A stretch of 64,000 nt of DNA from Euglena gracilis (Eukaryota; Euglenida; Euglenophyceae; Euglenales). The DNA lies in NCBI GenBank assembly GCA_039621445.1, contig CP154955.1, positions 42,989,540 through 43,053,539 of the forward strand, given 5' to 3'. A program made the position numbers and the translations under genes. Numbering within the stretch: the first letter of the stretch is position 1; each line of letters opens with the position of its first letter. Below are positions 11,458 through 21,686 of the stretch, piece by piece. The notes beneath the pieces are model-generated. The model saw only the letters and a program-made list of their open reading frames with translations. It searched no databases and was not told the DNA's origin.

Positions 11458-12676
11458 CACAAATTTTTCAGTGGACAATGTGACTGTGGCGGACGGGTCT
11501 TTGTTTGGGTTGCAAAAACTTGGTCTTTGTTTGCCATTGGAAGGGTTGGCCCTGAATTGCAATTTTTGAGTGATGAGGACCTAGGGGAGGTTGCCACAAA
11601 TTTGGAGGGGAGTGGGCCCCCAGTGCAAGTTATCAACCGAATGATAATTGCAAGGGAGGGGGAGGACAAAAAAAAAGAGGAGGAACGGGTAGTCAAGTTG
11701 GAAGATTACAGGGGGACGGTATTTCGGTCATCGCCATTTCCAGACCCCCCCGAAAGAGGACAATATGGTTATGCATACATACCGTTGAAGGAGGGGGCAA
11801 AGCCAACCAGACAGAAACCTTTATTTCATGCACGGTGAGCGGAAAAAGGCACTTGAGAAAATCACACAAGATTGGCTCGACAAAAAATACATTGAGCCAG
11901 CCACAGCCAAGAAATCTGAATGGCTGTCCCAGACTTTTCCAGTTCCAAATAAATCAAACGATTCTCCTTGGAGGGGGGTGGTGGACCTCAGGGTGCCAAA
12001 CAGCCAAACAAGGCGATGCAACTACCCCCTACCCAAAATTGAAGACATTTTGGTCAAACATGGTGCAAAGCAAATCGATTTGAAGCAAGCTTTTCACCAA
12101 CAACCTTTACACCCAGAAAGTCGACCCATAACGTGTTGGTTTACCCCCAAAGGCATTTTTCAGTGGAGGGTGAACGTAACGGATTTGACAAATGCCCCCC
12201 AACAATTTCAGCAAATGATCGATGACCGTTTGGCACCAGTAAGGGATATCGCCACAGGGTACATAGATGACATACTGGTGGGGACAACGGTCGGGGAAGG
12301 GGAGGATCTGGTGGGGGCACATGAAAAAGATTTGAGGAGGGTGTTGGAGGTGCACAAAACAGAACTTTTGGTGGCCGATGAATTCAAAGCCAAACTTTTT
12401 GTGGAGGAGGTTGAATTTTGTGGACTAATTTTAGGAAACGGGACTAGGAGGCCTGCACCGGGTAAGTTACGAGCGATCGAAAAGTGGGAGGTTCCAAAAA
12501 CAATTACGGCTTTGAGAGCCTTTTTGGGACAAACAGATTATTACAATGCATACATTCACATGTATGCGGAAGTAGCTGCCCGGTTGCAAGACAAATTGAA
12601 AGTCCCCAGGGAGCTGGGAAAGAAAGGAAGTCGAAAAACTGTGGAATTTGACGGGGAGGATTTAAAATCTTTTTAG
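11458..12676 (+). pseudogene. pol: Element A reverse transcriptase
   Basis: Bases 11527-11838 (one frame) and 11828-12676 (next frame) encode the pre-RT region and the palm/fingers. VVDLRVPNSQTRRCNYPLPKI, KQIDLKQAFHQQPLHP (catalytic Asp, motif A), APQQFQQMIDD (motif B) and YIDDILVGT (catalytic YxDD, motif C) are all present and in order, followed by the connection phrase LRAFLGQTDYYNAYIHMYAE. One frameshift lies at about 11830, and a TAG at 12674-12676 leads directly into RNase H in the same frame. It would copy element RNA into cDNA within the particle. Confidence 0.85.
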
Positions 12677-13733
12677 GAGCTGAAAAAAAGGTTGTGTTCG
12701 GGCCTAATGTTGCAACGGGTAGACCCAGATAAACCCTTTGTGCTAAGGGTTGATGCCACTGGGTACGCCGTTGGGGCAACTTTAGAGCAAATGAGGGAGG
12801 GGGGAGGAAGACCCACAGCCCAGGATGTGATTGAGAAAAAAATGTTCCAGTGGCTTTTATGTCTCGAAAATTGACCGAGGGGCAAAGAAAATGGACCCCC
12901 AGGGAGTTGGAGACGTATGCCATAATTTTGGCACTACAAAAATGGGAGAGTTGGATTGGATTGCAACCCGTTTTTGGTTTTAACCGACAACCAAAGTTTG
13001 CAGTCTTGGACAAGGGAAGTCCTAGACACCCCCAGGGGTCAGGTTGGGAGGAGGGCGAGATGCCAGCAAATTTTCTCCAAGTATGATTTGACGGTGGGAT
13101 ATATCCCGGGTCAAGAAAACACCATAGCCGATATCCTTAGTCGGTGGGCATACCCAGCTTCACAGGCCCTAAGGGACATAAGTAAGCACGGGTCAGCCGA
13201 AGACAAGGATGAAATGGAACATTTTATCCGGGAGGAAAAAGAAGACGAAAAACAGTGTTTGGAGAGAAGAATCAAAAACCGGCCCAATTTACGTAATGCC
13301 TGGATACGGGGGGTGACAACCCGTAGTGGCAAAAACGTAACACCTGAGGATAAAACATAAGGACACATAAGGAGGGGAACCGAGGGTGGGGTAGAACCAG
13401 GAGGAAAAGACACCCCTGTGGACACCCACGCACAAGGGCCCAGGAAGGAAAAGAAACGAGTTAATTTTTGGGATGAGAAAGTGGGGGGAGACGACCCCTG
13501 TCCCGGGGACGGCTGAAAGTTCGGGGGGGGACACTCGTATGGAAGTGGGGGACGCCCAAGTACGACCCCTAAGGATATTAAGCCCGTATGGGAGCGTGAT
13601 TGGGGGGAAGCATATTCCCACTGGCCCACATGGAAAGAAAAATGGGTAGCTACAAAAGGCGATTCAATTTGGCCAAAGGGCTTCAAAGTGCTAAATGGCC
13701 AATTGTTTTTTTTTGAAGAAAAGTTGTGTGTTC
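12677..13733 (+). pseudogene. pol: Element A RNase H
   Basis: The frame continues after the TAG. FVLRVDATGYAVG (first Asp), RELETYAIILAL (Glu), LTDNQSLQSW (Asp) and NTIADILSRWAYPA (last Asp) give the full catalytic set of a Ty3/gypsy RNase H. The Glu segment (12850-12960) lies in a different frame from its neighbours, so at least two frameshifts are present. After 13360 (TAA) the frame continues as a charged linker rich in Gly, Pro and Lys that leads to the integrase. It would degrade the RNA strand of the cDNA hybrid. Confidence 0.8.
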
Positions 13734-14840
13734 CTTAAAGTTTTGAACACTTGGCGATTCAAGAAATTCACGAGTTTTTGGGGCACGTTGGCCCTGAAAA
13801 AGTTTGGAAACACATGGCAATCCGTTTTGTTTGGGCTGATGAAAAGGCTGCAAAACAACTCAACCAAAATTGCAGCAAAAACTGTTCCACATGCCAAGCG
13901 AGGGTGAGGGGGGAGAGTTTGAAAGGACCGATCGAGTCCACACCCATCCCCTGCACTAATGACAAGTGTTGCAATCGATTTGTTTCGAATGCCAAGGGTT
14001 TTACACGATGGGGGGGAGTATGACACCCTAGCCTTGTGTGTGGATAGGCATTCGGGATGGATTTTGGGGGTTACATGCAAGGACAAGGGGTTAACCGGTG
14101 CAAAGTTGGCTAAGGAAATGGTGCAAAATCAGTGGAGGCCTTTTGGGGTTCCCGGTCATCTCAAGTGACCAAGAGAGCCATTTCACAAGCACTTGGTGGA
14201 AAAACATGTGCGCACTTTTGGGTATTAGGCAAGCGTATTCCCACGCGTACCACCACCAAGCAAACAGGAGGGTTGAGAGAGCCGGACAGCAGGTAATGGA
14301 GCTTTTGAGAAAATTGCACGTGGAGGAAAAAATTAAATGGGTTGACGCTTTACCCCAAGTTTTGGACGGAATTCACGACGTAAAGGGGGAAAGCGGGTTC
14401 AGCCCATATGAAATTGTGACTGGAAGGGAACGACCATTGGCAGGGGTACCCTACCAACCACCCAAAGAATGTGAGGATTCGGTGGAGTTTTTCCGAAGCA
14501 TGCAAGACATTGATGGGAGGGTGGCTAGGATACTCAACAAAAAGCATGAGGAGGAGGTGGCAAGGATAAATAAGGGGAGGAAAGAAATGGGACCCCTAAA
14601 GGTGAGGACGACGGTTTGGTATAGGAGACCCGAAGGGTTGGGTGAGAAGCTTGGCTCTAGGTGGGTGGGGCCTGGCGTCGTGAAGGGAAGAGAGTGGGAA
14701 CGGAGTTATGTAATTGAGATGAAACCTGGGGTAGAGACAAAAGCTCATAGGAGTTTTTTGAAGGAATATCGGGAACCCCAACTTGAAGGTAAGGGGGTGC
14801 CTCTTTGTTACTATAAACGGACCGAAAAAGAAGAAGAGGC
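13734..14840 (+). pseudogene. pol: Element A integrase
   Basis: The HHCC zinc domain is visible as IHEFLGH (two His) and NCSTCQA (Cys pair) at 13760-13910. The catalytic core shows IDLFRMP (first Asp) at about 13970, SSDQESHF (second Asp) at about 14163 and NRRVERAG (Glu), with exact D-35-E spacing for the last two. Frames change at about 13960 and 14150. The C-terminal part (to 14840) has the GPFE-like WVGPGVV stretch. It would insert the cDNA, leaving the 4-bp duplication seen at the element ends. Confidence 0.85.
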
Positions 14841-15078
14841 ATCACCTGATGAGTGGGAGGTGGAAAAAATTCTAAGGCACCGAAAAGGAAAAGATGGAAA
14901 ATAGGAATTTTTGACCAAGTGGGTCGGATATGAGGACGGGGAGGAGACCTGGGAACCGGCTGGGAATTTTATTCACAGGTTCAGTGGGGAGTTTGTGAAG
15001 TATTGCCGTGAGAAAAAAGTGAAAATGAACATAATGTCCGAACTCAAAATTGACGGTCGGCCACAAGCTCTTGAGTGA
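14841..15078 (+). pseudogene. Element A chromodomain
   Basis: WEVEKILRHRKGKDGK is followed by a TAG (14902-14904) and then EFLTKWVGYEDGEETWEPAGNF. This is the canonical chromodomain signature (E-V-E-x-I ... FLxKWxGY ... TWEP). In the chromovirus class this integrase tail binds methylated histone tails and targets insertion. The frame ends at TGA 15076-15078. The only defect in the domain is the TAG. Confidence 0.85.
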
Positions 15079-16071
15079 ACTATGAGGCCTTGACTCAAGA
15101 TTGTGGGAAGGCAAAGTGCTGTTTTTAACCCAACACCAAAATTCAAAAAACCGAATTTGCACGTCCGTGTGGGTGTGAGTGCACGCACACACGCATGAGC
15201 GTGTAAATGAGAGAATGTACAAATGCAAGAATTGGCAAGGAGAATGGAAATTGGAGAAAAAGGCCCCGCAAGGGGGCCGGGGCACCTCAGTATATTCGTC
15301 GCCGCATTGCTGTTGTCCTCGCCCCACTGCGCTTATATTTGCCCCACCGCACTTATATTTGTACTTGTACCCGCCCCACTGCGCCTGTATTTTCCGTCCT
15401 CTCCTCTTCTCTCCCGGTGTTGTAGGTTTGGAGATTGATTCTTTGAGATGATGGGTTACATTGTGTTTGGGAGTTCTTGGTCACATTATGAGCCTCCATT
15501 CGGTTTGTTAAGGGGACAGAGCTTTTTTGACAAAAATCCCCAGGCCCGAGGAGGGGGGGGGGGCGCTCGATTTTTTGACAAAAATCCCCCGGCCCGAGGA
15601 GGGGGGGAGGGGGCGCTCGATTTTTTGACAAAAATCCCCCCGAGGAGGGGGGGGGGGCGCTCGAGTTTTTGACAAAAATCCCCCCGACCCGAGGAGGGGG
15701 GGGGTGCGCTCGATTATTTGACAAAAATCGCCCCGGCCGAGGACGGTGGGGGGTGCCAACCGAATTTTAAAACAAGAATCCCCCAGCCCGTTGATACAGG
15801 GGGGGGGGGCAGATTTTGGAGAAGACCCTCATTCCACCCGTGAGAAGCGGGGGGGGGGGCAGCCAAATATTCATTGGTTGGTGATTTGAGTCCTTCTCAA
15901 AGGATTGAAGGCACTTGAAAGCCATAGTCCCTGATTTTTGTTTCCCGTTCGGTTGGTTCGGGGGAGGGAGTGGGACAGAGGCTTGGGGTGGAGGAGTGAC
16001 GATTTGAGGAGTTCCCCCCCTTTTTGTTGAGGAACGGGGGGGGGGGATTCTTGGTGTCCGACTAAGGTCGC
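15079..16071 (+). other. Element A 3' untranslated region
   Basis: No domain-bearing frame is present between the chromodomain stop and the polypurine tract. It contains a GTGTG/CACACG-rich patch near 15160-15205 and the tandem array at 15521-15795. Several small ORFs occur on both strands, but all are repeat-driven. Confidence 0.6.
15521..15795. repeat. Tandem repeat, about 48-57-bp unit
   Basis: Five to six copies of GCGCTCGATTTTTTGACAAA followed by AATCCCCC, a GGCCCGAGGA phrase and a G-run lie in the element A 3' region. Unit length varies with the G-run. G-runs of 8-12 would favour G-quadruplex formation on this strand. Confidence 0.85.
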
Positions 16072-16082
16072 AAGGGAGGGGG
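16072..16082 (+). other. Polypurine tract of element A
   Basis: AAGGGAGGGGG lies immediately upstream of the 3' LTR, the expected position for plus-strand cDNA priming. Confidence 0.8.
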
Positions 16083-16918
16083 TGTCGGCCGCCGGCTTTC
16101 GCCGGCAGCCAAAAATTGCCAGAAGGCGCAAATTACAAAGTCGCGGGTAACAGCCAATCAGTTAGAGAAACCCGCGACTTAAATTGGAAGCGGGTCAAAT
16201 TTCTAAGCGCCTTCGAATTTGTCTTTTTTCACAGAACTTGAGGGGTTTTTCCCATTATTTGGCAAAGAGGAAATACATTGAATTGGATTTGATCAATCAC
16301 ATTGTTGAAATGGAATTGACAGCTACATTGTTGGACATTACATTGTTGGTGGAGTTATTGAAGTCAATTTGGTATTGAAATCAAGAAGGAGACCCTACAA
16401 CACCGCCACCCTCGCAGCCGCCTAAATTCCCTATATCCCTCTTCCTTGCCCCAGGTTGTTTTTTTCATCACATTCTGTCACTCTCACAGATTTCCAACAG
16501 TGTGATTGCTTCTCCAGTGGGTTGCGATTCATTTCAGATACAGTGGGTTGGTTTGTTGGTTGGTTTGTGCAAGAAAGTGTGAGAGAGAGAAAGAGAGAAA
16601 AGTGAGATTTAAGACAGAAAAGTTCGATTTCATTGCAAATGGCAGATTTTTCGTTTTTCACAAAAATTTCGGAAAACATTGAAAAAACGATCCTACGCGC
16701 CGGCTGGGGTTGGGGAAACCACCTGGGTGAAAAAATGGGGGTTGGCTTGAGCCCACCAATTCTCCGAGAAAGCGCAGGCCCCACCCCAGAGACACCCACC
16801 CCCCTGCTGTCAGTGGTTATCCACGACGGCGAGGACCCCCCCCCCGGGCCCTCGGCGCACCGGGACTCGCCGGTCGCGGGGGCGACCGGCGGCGCACAGG
16901 TGGAGGGGTCGGTGAACA
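16083..16918 (+). repeat. 3' LTR of element A
   Basis: This is the 836-bp partner of 4822-5657. An ATG at 16639 opens a frame that stays open to and past the LTR end (to 17121). The first 93 codons therefore lie in the LTR and are in phase with the gag frame that follows the 5' LTR. This is the intact version of the LTR reading frame. Confidence 0.9.
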
Positions 16919-16922
16919 CAGT

Positions 16923-17197
16923 GCAGAAAGCAAAAAATCATGGGAGGCGCTTTACACAAAAAGGAACCATATTTAGGTGGACACCACAAATCCTAGCAAT
17001 GAAAGTAGGAGACCAGAACGCAGGCATCACAGTCCACTTTTCTTTGTCCCCACGAAATTTCAATTTTTTGGAATGTAGACCCACAAAGGAATTATCGTCC
17101 TGTAATTTGTGTTCACCCTGAACACAATTATCAGGGCATGAAATTGGGTTCAGGAATTATCGCCCTGTAATTTGTGTTAACTCGGAAAACGAGAAAT
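16923..17197 (-). pseudogene. Spacer with PHD-like zinc-finger fragment
   Basis: This lies between the target duplications of elements A and C. On the minus strand (about 17085 to 16945) a short frame resembles the PHD-like segment at 62748-63023: it shares YFHC, a DL dipeptide and PPKYGSFLCKA. Here the residue after HC is a TAG, whereas the other copy has CAA (Gln). The plus-strand text ATTATCGTCCTGTAATTTGT and a near copy occur twice (about 17092 and 17157). Confidence 0.5.
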
Positions 17198-17201
17198 GGC
17201 G

Positions 17202-17811
17202 AGTTTCCCGAACAATGTTGTTTTTGCCCAGCCTTCACTCCCGGGGGTCCGTGAGGGGGTACCGGCGGGGTGGGGGGTAGGCGCGATGGGCTCTGGGGAG
17301 AGGGGTAGGTTCGGGATACTCCCCTTCCCAAGTAGGATTTTTTTCCGGGGACCGAAGTCCCTCCTTTTTTGGGGAGTGGTTGGAGGGGGAAGACCAGCTT
17401 GGCGTCCCTTCCGGCAGTGGGGGGGGGGTTTAGGAAAAGGCCTGGTTGCCCTCCCCTAGGCTTCAGATTCTCCTGCGCCAGCAGATAACCAATCCTTTTT
17501 GTAATCCTTTGCTTGCTCCGCCCTTGGGATTTTTGATTTTCTTGAACTTTTGCACTTTCTTGGCTCCAGTGCCCTTCTTTGAATGGCCTTGAAATTCCTT
17601 GAAAATTGATATAATTTGACCTTGGTCTTGATTCAGCAGGCACAATCTTGAATTGAAACCATGGGAAAAAAAGAGGGAGCCTGCAGTGAAAAACAAAACA
17701 GTTAGACAGCGGTTTGCGCTATTTTCATGCTGAATTAGCGCAGTGGTTCGCTATATACAACAGCAGGCTGTAATAGTGGCAATGGAAGGTGCAGCGGGCG
17801 GTCCGCCAACT
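17202..17811 (-). repeat. 3' LTR of element C
   Basis: This 610-bp LTR matches 31381-32032. It is shorter mainly by lacking about 36 bp present near 31652-31687 of the other copy. Minus-strand ends are AGTTGGCGG and GGGAAACT. Confidence 0.88.
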
Positions 17812-17823
17812 CTCCCCTTCCTC
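17812..17823 (-). other. Polypurine tract of element C
   Basis: On the minus strand GAGGAAGGGGAG abuts the start of the 3' LTR. Confidence 0.75.
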
Positions 17824-18119
17824 GGCCTTCCCTCCGGCTGCCGGGTCTGGCCGCTGCCTCTCTCGCCCATCTGCCACAGGAGCCTGGCCGGTGCTTCCCG
17901 GTCCTTCGTTGTGCCGCTGCCTGGCGTGCCGGCTGCGGGCGGGCTCCTGTGGTCCGGGTGGTGGTGGACGCCAGCCAATCCCTGGCCGTGCTCCGCAGGC
18001 GTTCGGTGAGCGTCGCTGCTGACGTCGTCCGGCATTGCGGGCTGGCCTCAGGAATTAGCTGGGCTCGGGCTTTGGCTCTCCTTGGCTCACCGTGGTGGGT
18101 GGTCTTGTCTGGGTTCGGT

Positions 18120-18547
18120 TCCGCCCCGCCTTTGGGGCTGGCGGTCCCCCGGCCGCTTTTTTTTTTTGCCGGCTCCCCTGGGCCGTGCGTGCCCCCCCCC
18201 GTGGTCGTGGGCGGCCCCCCTGGGCCCCTTTCGGCGCCCCCCCCTCCTTGGGGTAGTGGGCGGCCCCCCTGGGCCTCTTTTCGGCGCCCCCCCCCCCGGG
18301 GTCGTGGGCGGCCCCCCCCCCTGGGCCGCTCTTGGGTTCCCCCCCCGGGTGTGCGCGCGGCCGCCTGGCCGCTCTTTTTTTTTCCCCGGCCCCCCTTGGC
18401 CGTGCGCTCCCCCCCCCCCCCGCGTGGTCCTGCCCGCCCCCCTGGCCCCTTTTTCGGTGCCCCCCCCCCCTGGGTTCTGGGCGCCCCCCCTGGGCCGCTT
18501 TTCGGCGCCCCCCCCCTGGATCTCGGCGGCCCCCCTGGGCCGCTTTA

Positions 18548-18579
<32 letters not shown>

Positions 18580-19835
18580 GCCCCCCCCCCCCGGGTCTGG
18601 GCGGCCCCCCCTGGGCCGCTTTTCGGCGCTCCCCCCCCCCCTTGGGTCTGGGCGGCCCCCTGGCGGGTTTTTTTTTGCCGCCCCCCCTGGGCCGTGCGTC
18701 CCCCCCCCCCTGGGGTGGTCTGGGGCGGCCCCCCGGGGCCGTTCTTCGCCCCCCCCCAGGGTCGGGGCGGCCCCCCTGGGCCCCTTTTTGGCGCCCCCCC
18801 CCTGGGGGCTGGGCGGCCCCCCCTGGGCCGTTCTTGGGTCCCCCCCCCGGGGTCTGGGCGGCCCCCCTGGGCCGCTTTTTCGGCGCCCCCTCCCCCCCGG
18901 GGTCGTGGGCGGCCCCCCTGGGCCGCTCTTGTGTCCCCCCCCCCCCGGGGTCTGGGCGGCCCCCCTGGGCCGCTTTTCGGCGCCCTCCCCACCCCGGGGT
19001 CTGGGCGGCCCCCCTGGGCCGCTTTTCGGTGCCCCCCCCCGGGTTCTTGGTGGCCCCCCTGGGCCGGTTTTCGTTCTCCCCCCCCCCCCTCGGGGTCTGG
19101 GCGGCCCCCCTGCGCCGCTTTTTCGGCGCCCCCCCCCCCTGGGTCGTAGGCGGCCCCCCTGGGCTGCTCTTGGCCCCCCCCCCCCCGGGTCTGGGCGGCC
19201 CCCCTGGGCCGCTTTTTCGGCGCCCCCCCCCCCTGGGGTCGTGGGTGGCCCCTCCTGGGCCGCTCTTGGGTTCCCCCCCTCGGGTGTGGGCGCGGCCCCC
19301 TGGCCGCCTTTTTTTTGCCGGCCCCCCTGGGCCGTGCGTGCCCCCCCCCCGTAGTGGTCTTGGGCGGCCCCCTTGGCTGCTTTTCGGCGCCCCCCCCCCC
19401 GGGGGCGGTGGGCGGCGCCCCCTCCCCCCCCCCCTGGGCCGCCCTTGGGGGCCCCCCCCCCGGGTGTGGGCGCGGCCCCCTGGCCGCTTTTTTTTTGCCG
19501 GCCCCCCTGGGCCGTGCGTCCCCCACCCCCCGGCCCCGGGTGTTCTTGGGCGGCCCCCCCTGGGCCGCTCTTTGGTGCCCCCGGTCCGGGTCCTTTGGTC
19601 TTCCCTGGGTCCCCTCTGGCCCCCCTTTGCCCCCGGGGTCGGATGGGTTTCCCCCCTTGGGTCCCCTTTCTTTCTCCTTTCCTCTCCTTCTTTGCTCGCC
19701 TCTCCCCGGGGCTTTCGCCCCCGTGCTTCGTCGCTCTCCCCCCCTCCCTCCTCTCTGGGCTCTCTCCGGTCCCCCCTGGCTCGGCCTCGGCCGGGATCCC
19801 CCAGCTTCGGTTGGAGATGAGGGCCCTGGTTCGGG
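18120..19835. repeat. C/G-rich minisatellite in element C 3' region
   Basis: About 25-30 degenerate units of 45-65 bp are built on GGGTCTGGGCGGCCCCCCTG followed by GGCCGCTTTTCGGCG and a C-run. Frames of 480-623 codons are open on both strands at once because the repeat lacks stop codons; none should be read as a gene. On the element's sense strand it is G-rich. Copy number is likely uncertain in any assembly. Confidence 0.85.
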
Positions 19836-21686
19836 CGTTACCGTCTCGGCTGCCTTCGGCCCCCCCGCACATTTTTAGAGAATGTTGCCCCCGTCTCGGC
19901 CGGCTCATTCGGATTATTGGCCATGGAACTTTTGGTGGTCGCTAGCGACCGGTCGCTAGCGACCAAGTCTACTGACCATTGGTGGTCGGGCCGACCACCA
20001 ATTTTAAGTCCACCCCCCCCTCTAAATATTTTTTAAGCCCGCGCCCTCCTTTTTTCCTATTTTCCTATCCATTCGGGGTTCAATTTTTGTGGTTAATTTG
20101 CAATATACGCGAACTTAGTCGGCCTACGGCTTCCTCCGGGGGGGGGGCTGCCCCCCCAGACCCCCCCCCCCGCCCAAAATATCAAAATCCCCTTGTGTGT
20201 GCAAGGCAATGATGGCCGAGTCGCGCTCCGTGATGAATGTAGTCTTATGTGTGCAAGGTAAGGATGGCCGAGTCGCGCTCCCTAATGCACCCCGATACGC
20301 GAACTTACCACCCCCCCCCAAATGACCCTATCAATGTTGCTTTAGGAGGGTCATCTAGGGGGGGGGGGGTTATTTATGGGGGGGGATACTTTTCCCACTG
20401 AAAAATTGCTCTGCTCCATGACTCCCCCCCTAGATGACCCCCCCAGGGGGGTCATCTAGGGGGGGGGGGTGGGGGTCGCTGAGCTCTTATCCCTTTATGG
20501 GTCGTCCCGGCCCCCCCCCTCGCCCCCCTCCCTGCCCCCCCCCCCCCCCCCCCGGGTCGGGGCCACCTCGGGAACCGACGGATTATCACCATGATCCCGG
20601 CCCGGTTCCCGGATTTTTTTTTTCAGTCGCGACCGACTAGATTTCTAGTTTCCGAATCACCTGGGTTTGACCCCCAACTCCCCGCCAGGCCCGAGTTATT
20701 CACGCGCGAAGGGGTCCAAACACGGTAGGATTTACCCGCCCAACCTGGATTAGCCCCCCCCATTGGACTCTGCCATTTCGGCCATGTCTTTTCAAAATAT
20801 CTCCAAATGAAGCCAAATCAAAGGAAATGTCCGGAGACCTGAAGCCTTGGAACGCCCCATCCACCGGAGATTTCACCGCAACTCCCCGCCTTGCCTGAGA
20901 TACGGCCGTTTTTGGCGTACATGGCGCTTTTGTACACTTTCCCTCTGTTCGACTGGCCGTTATCGGGGGGGGTGGGGGGTCAAAAAATCGATGCAAAATT
21001 TCTCGAAAAGGGCCGGGTGTCCGGAGACCATGGCCCTTGGAACGCTCCATCTACTGGTGGTTTCCCCGCCCCCGCCCAGCCCGAGATACGGGCGTTTTTT
21101 GTGGTCATTTGGGCCATTTTAGGGGCCCCCTGTCCGACTTAGGGGGTCGATCGAGCTGGACCCGGTGTTTTCGAGCCGAGGGCGACACGCCAGCGCCCTG
21201 GGGCCGCCAACCCATTGATTTTGGGTCACCGGGTGTCTCGATGTTAAATGGAGGGGTCGTGAGCTCTTATCCTTTATCAATGAAGGGGTGGGTGCACGCA
21301 TTAAGAGCTCGCACTGTTCAAACCGGTCATTTAGGGGGGGGGTAGTCGGCCTACGGCCTCCTGGGGGGGGGGGGGCTGCCGCCCCCCCGGACCCCCCCCG
21401 CCCATCATCCCCTTGTCTCCAGGCAAGAATCATCGCTCCGTAATGAATGTAGTCTTATGTGTCAAGGTAAGGATAAAGTCCTCTGGTGGTTTCACCCCAA
21501 AGAGCAGAAACTCCTTTTTTTTTCTCCTTCTCGACCCTCCGAATGGAGGGTGGAAGATGGCGGAGTCTTCCTCCAAATTTGAAAAAAAATTTTCGAGGGG
21601 GGGCTTAAAAACTTTTTCGAGGGGGGGGGTGGACTTAAAACTGGTGGTCGGAGCGACCGGTCGCTCCGACCACCAATGGTCGCTAG
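19836..21686. mobile_element. Palindrome-rich TIR element, copy 1 (right end truncated)
   Basis: Homology to 56660-58836 starts near 19836. The left terminal repeat (19916-19956) begins ATTGGCCATGGAACTTTTGG and is followed by two GGTCGCTAGCGACC palindromes. The right side keeps the 32-bp palindrome at 21643-21674 but stops at GGTCGCTAG (21686), lacking the outermost repeat of copy 2. Two internal modules starting GTCGGCCTACGGC (20118 and 21347) and two tandem segments containing CCGGAGACC are shared with copy 2. No transposase frame is visible, so it is non-autonomous. It ends exactly where the element C chromodomain frame stops. Confidence 0.75.
20423..20469. repeat. C-run/G-run hairpin with TAGATGACC core
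   Basis: CCCCCCCTAGATGACCCCCC is followed almost directly by its inverse, GGGGGGTCATCTAGGGGGGG. It is one of several hairpins in the window that share C-run/G-run arms but differ in the core word. Confidence 0.8.

Larger units (their letters stand above)
4822..16918 (+). mobile_element. Element A: Ty3/gypsy chromovirus carrying methyltransferase modules
   Basis: This is a full-length LTR retrotransposon of about 12.1 kb. Direct 836-bp LTRs (4822-5657 and 16083-16918) begin TGTCGGCC and end GTGAACA. The whole is flanked by a 4-bp duplication CAGT (4818-4821 and 16919-16922). An iMet-like primer site follows the 5' LTR and a polypurine tract precedes the 3' LTR. Coding order is gag, Lys/Gly-rich tail, C5-methyltransferase-like module, Dam-like/FAT-NPPW module, protease, RT, RNase H, integrase, chromodomain. 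That order, with integrase after RT and a C-terminal chromodomain, is diagnostic of Ty3/gypsy chromoviruses. The LTRs differ at several percent of sites and the coding region has many frame changes and stops, so this copy is probably dead. Confidence 0.93.

Noticed and set aside
15521-15795. CRISPR-like or leader-like repeat array in the element A 3' region
   Set aside because: It is a minisatellite without spacers; unit length changes with G-run length.
17949-19908. Overlapping 617- and 623-codon frames on opposite strands
   Set aside because: They follow a C/G-rich minisatellite lacking stop codons; composition is Pro/Gly/Arg only and both strands are open.
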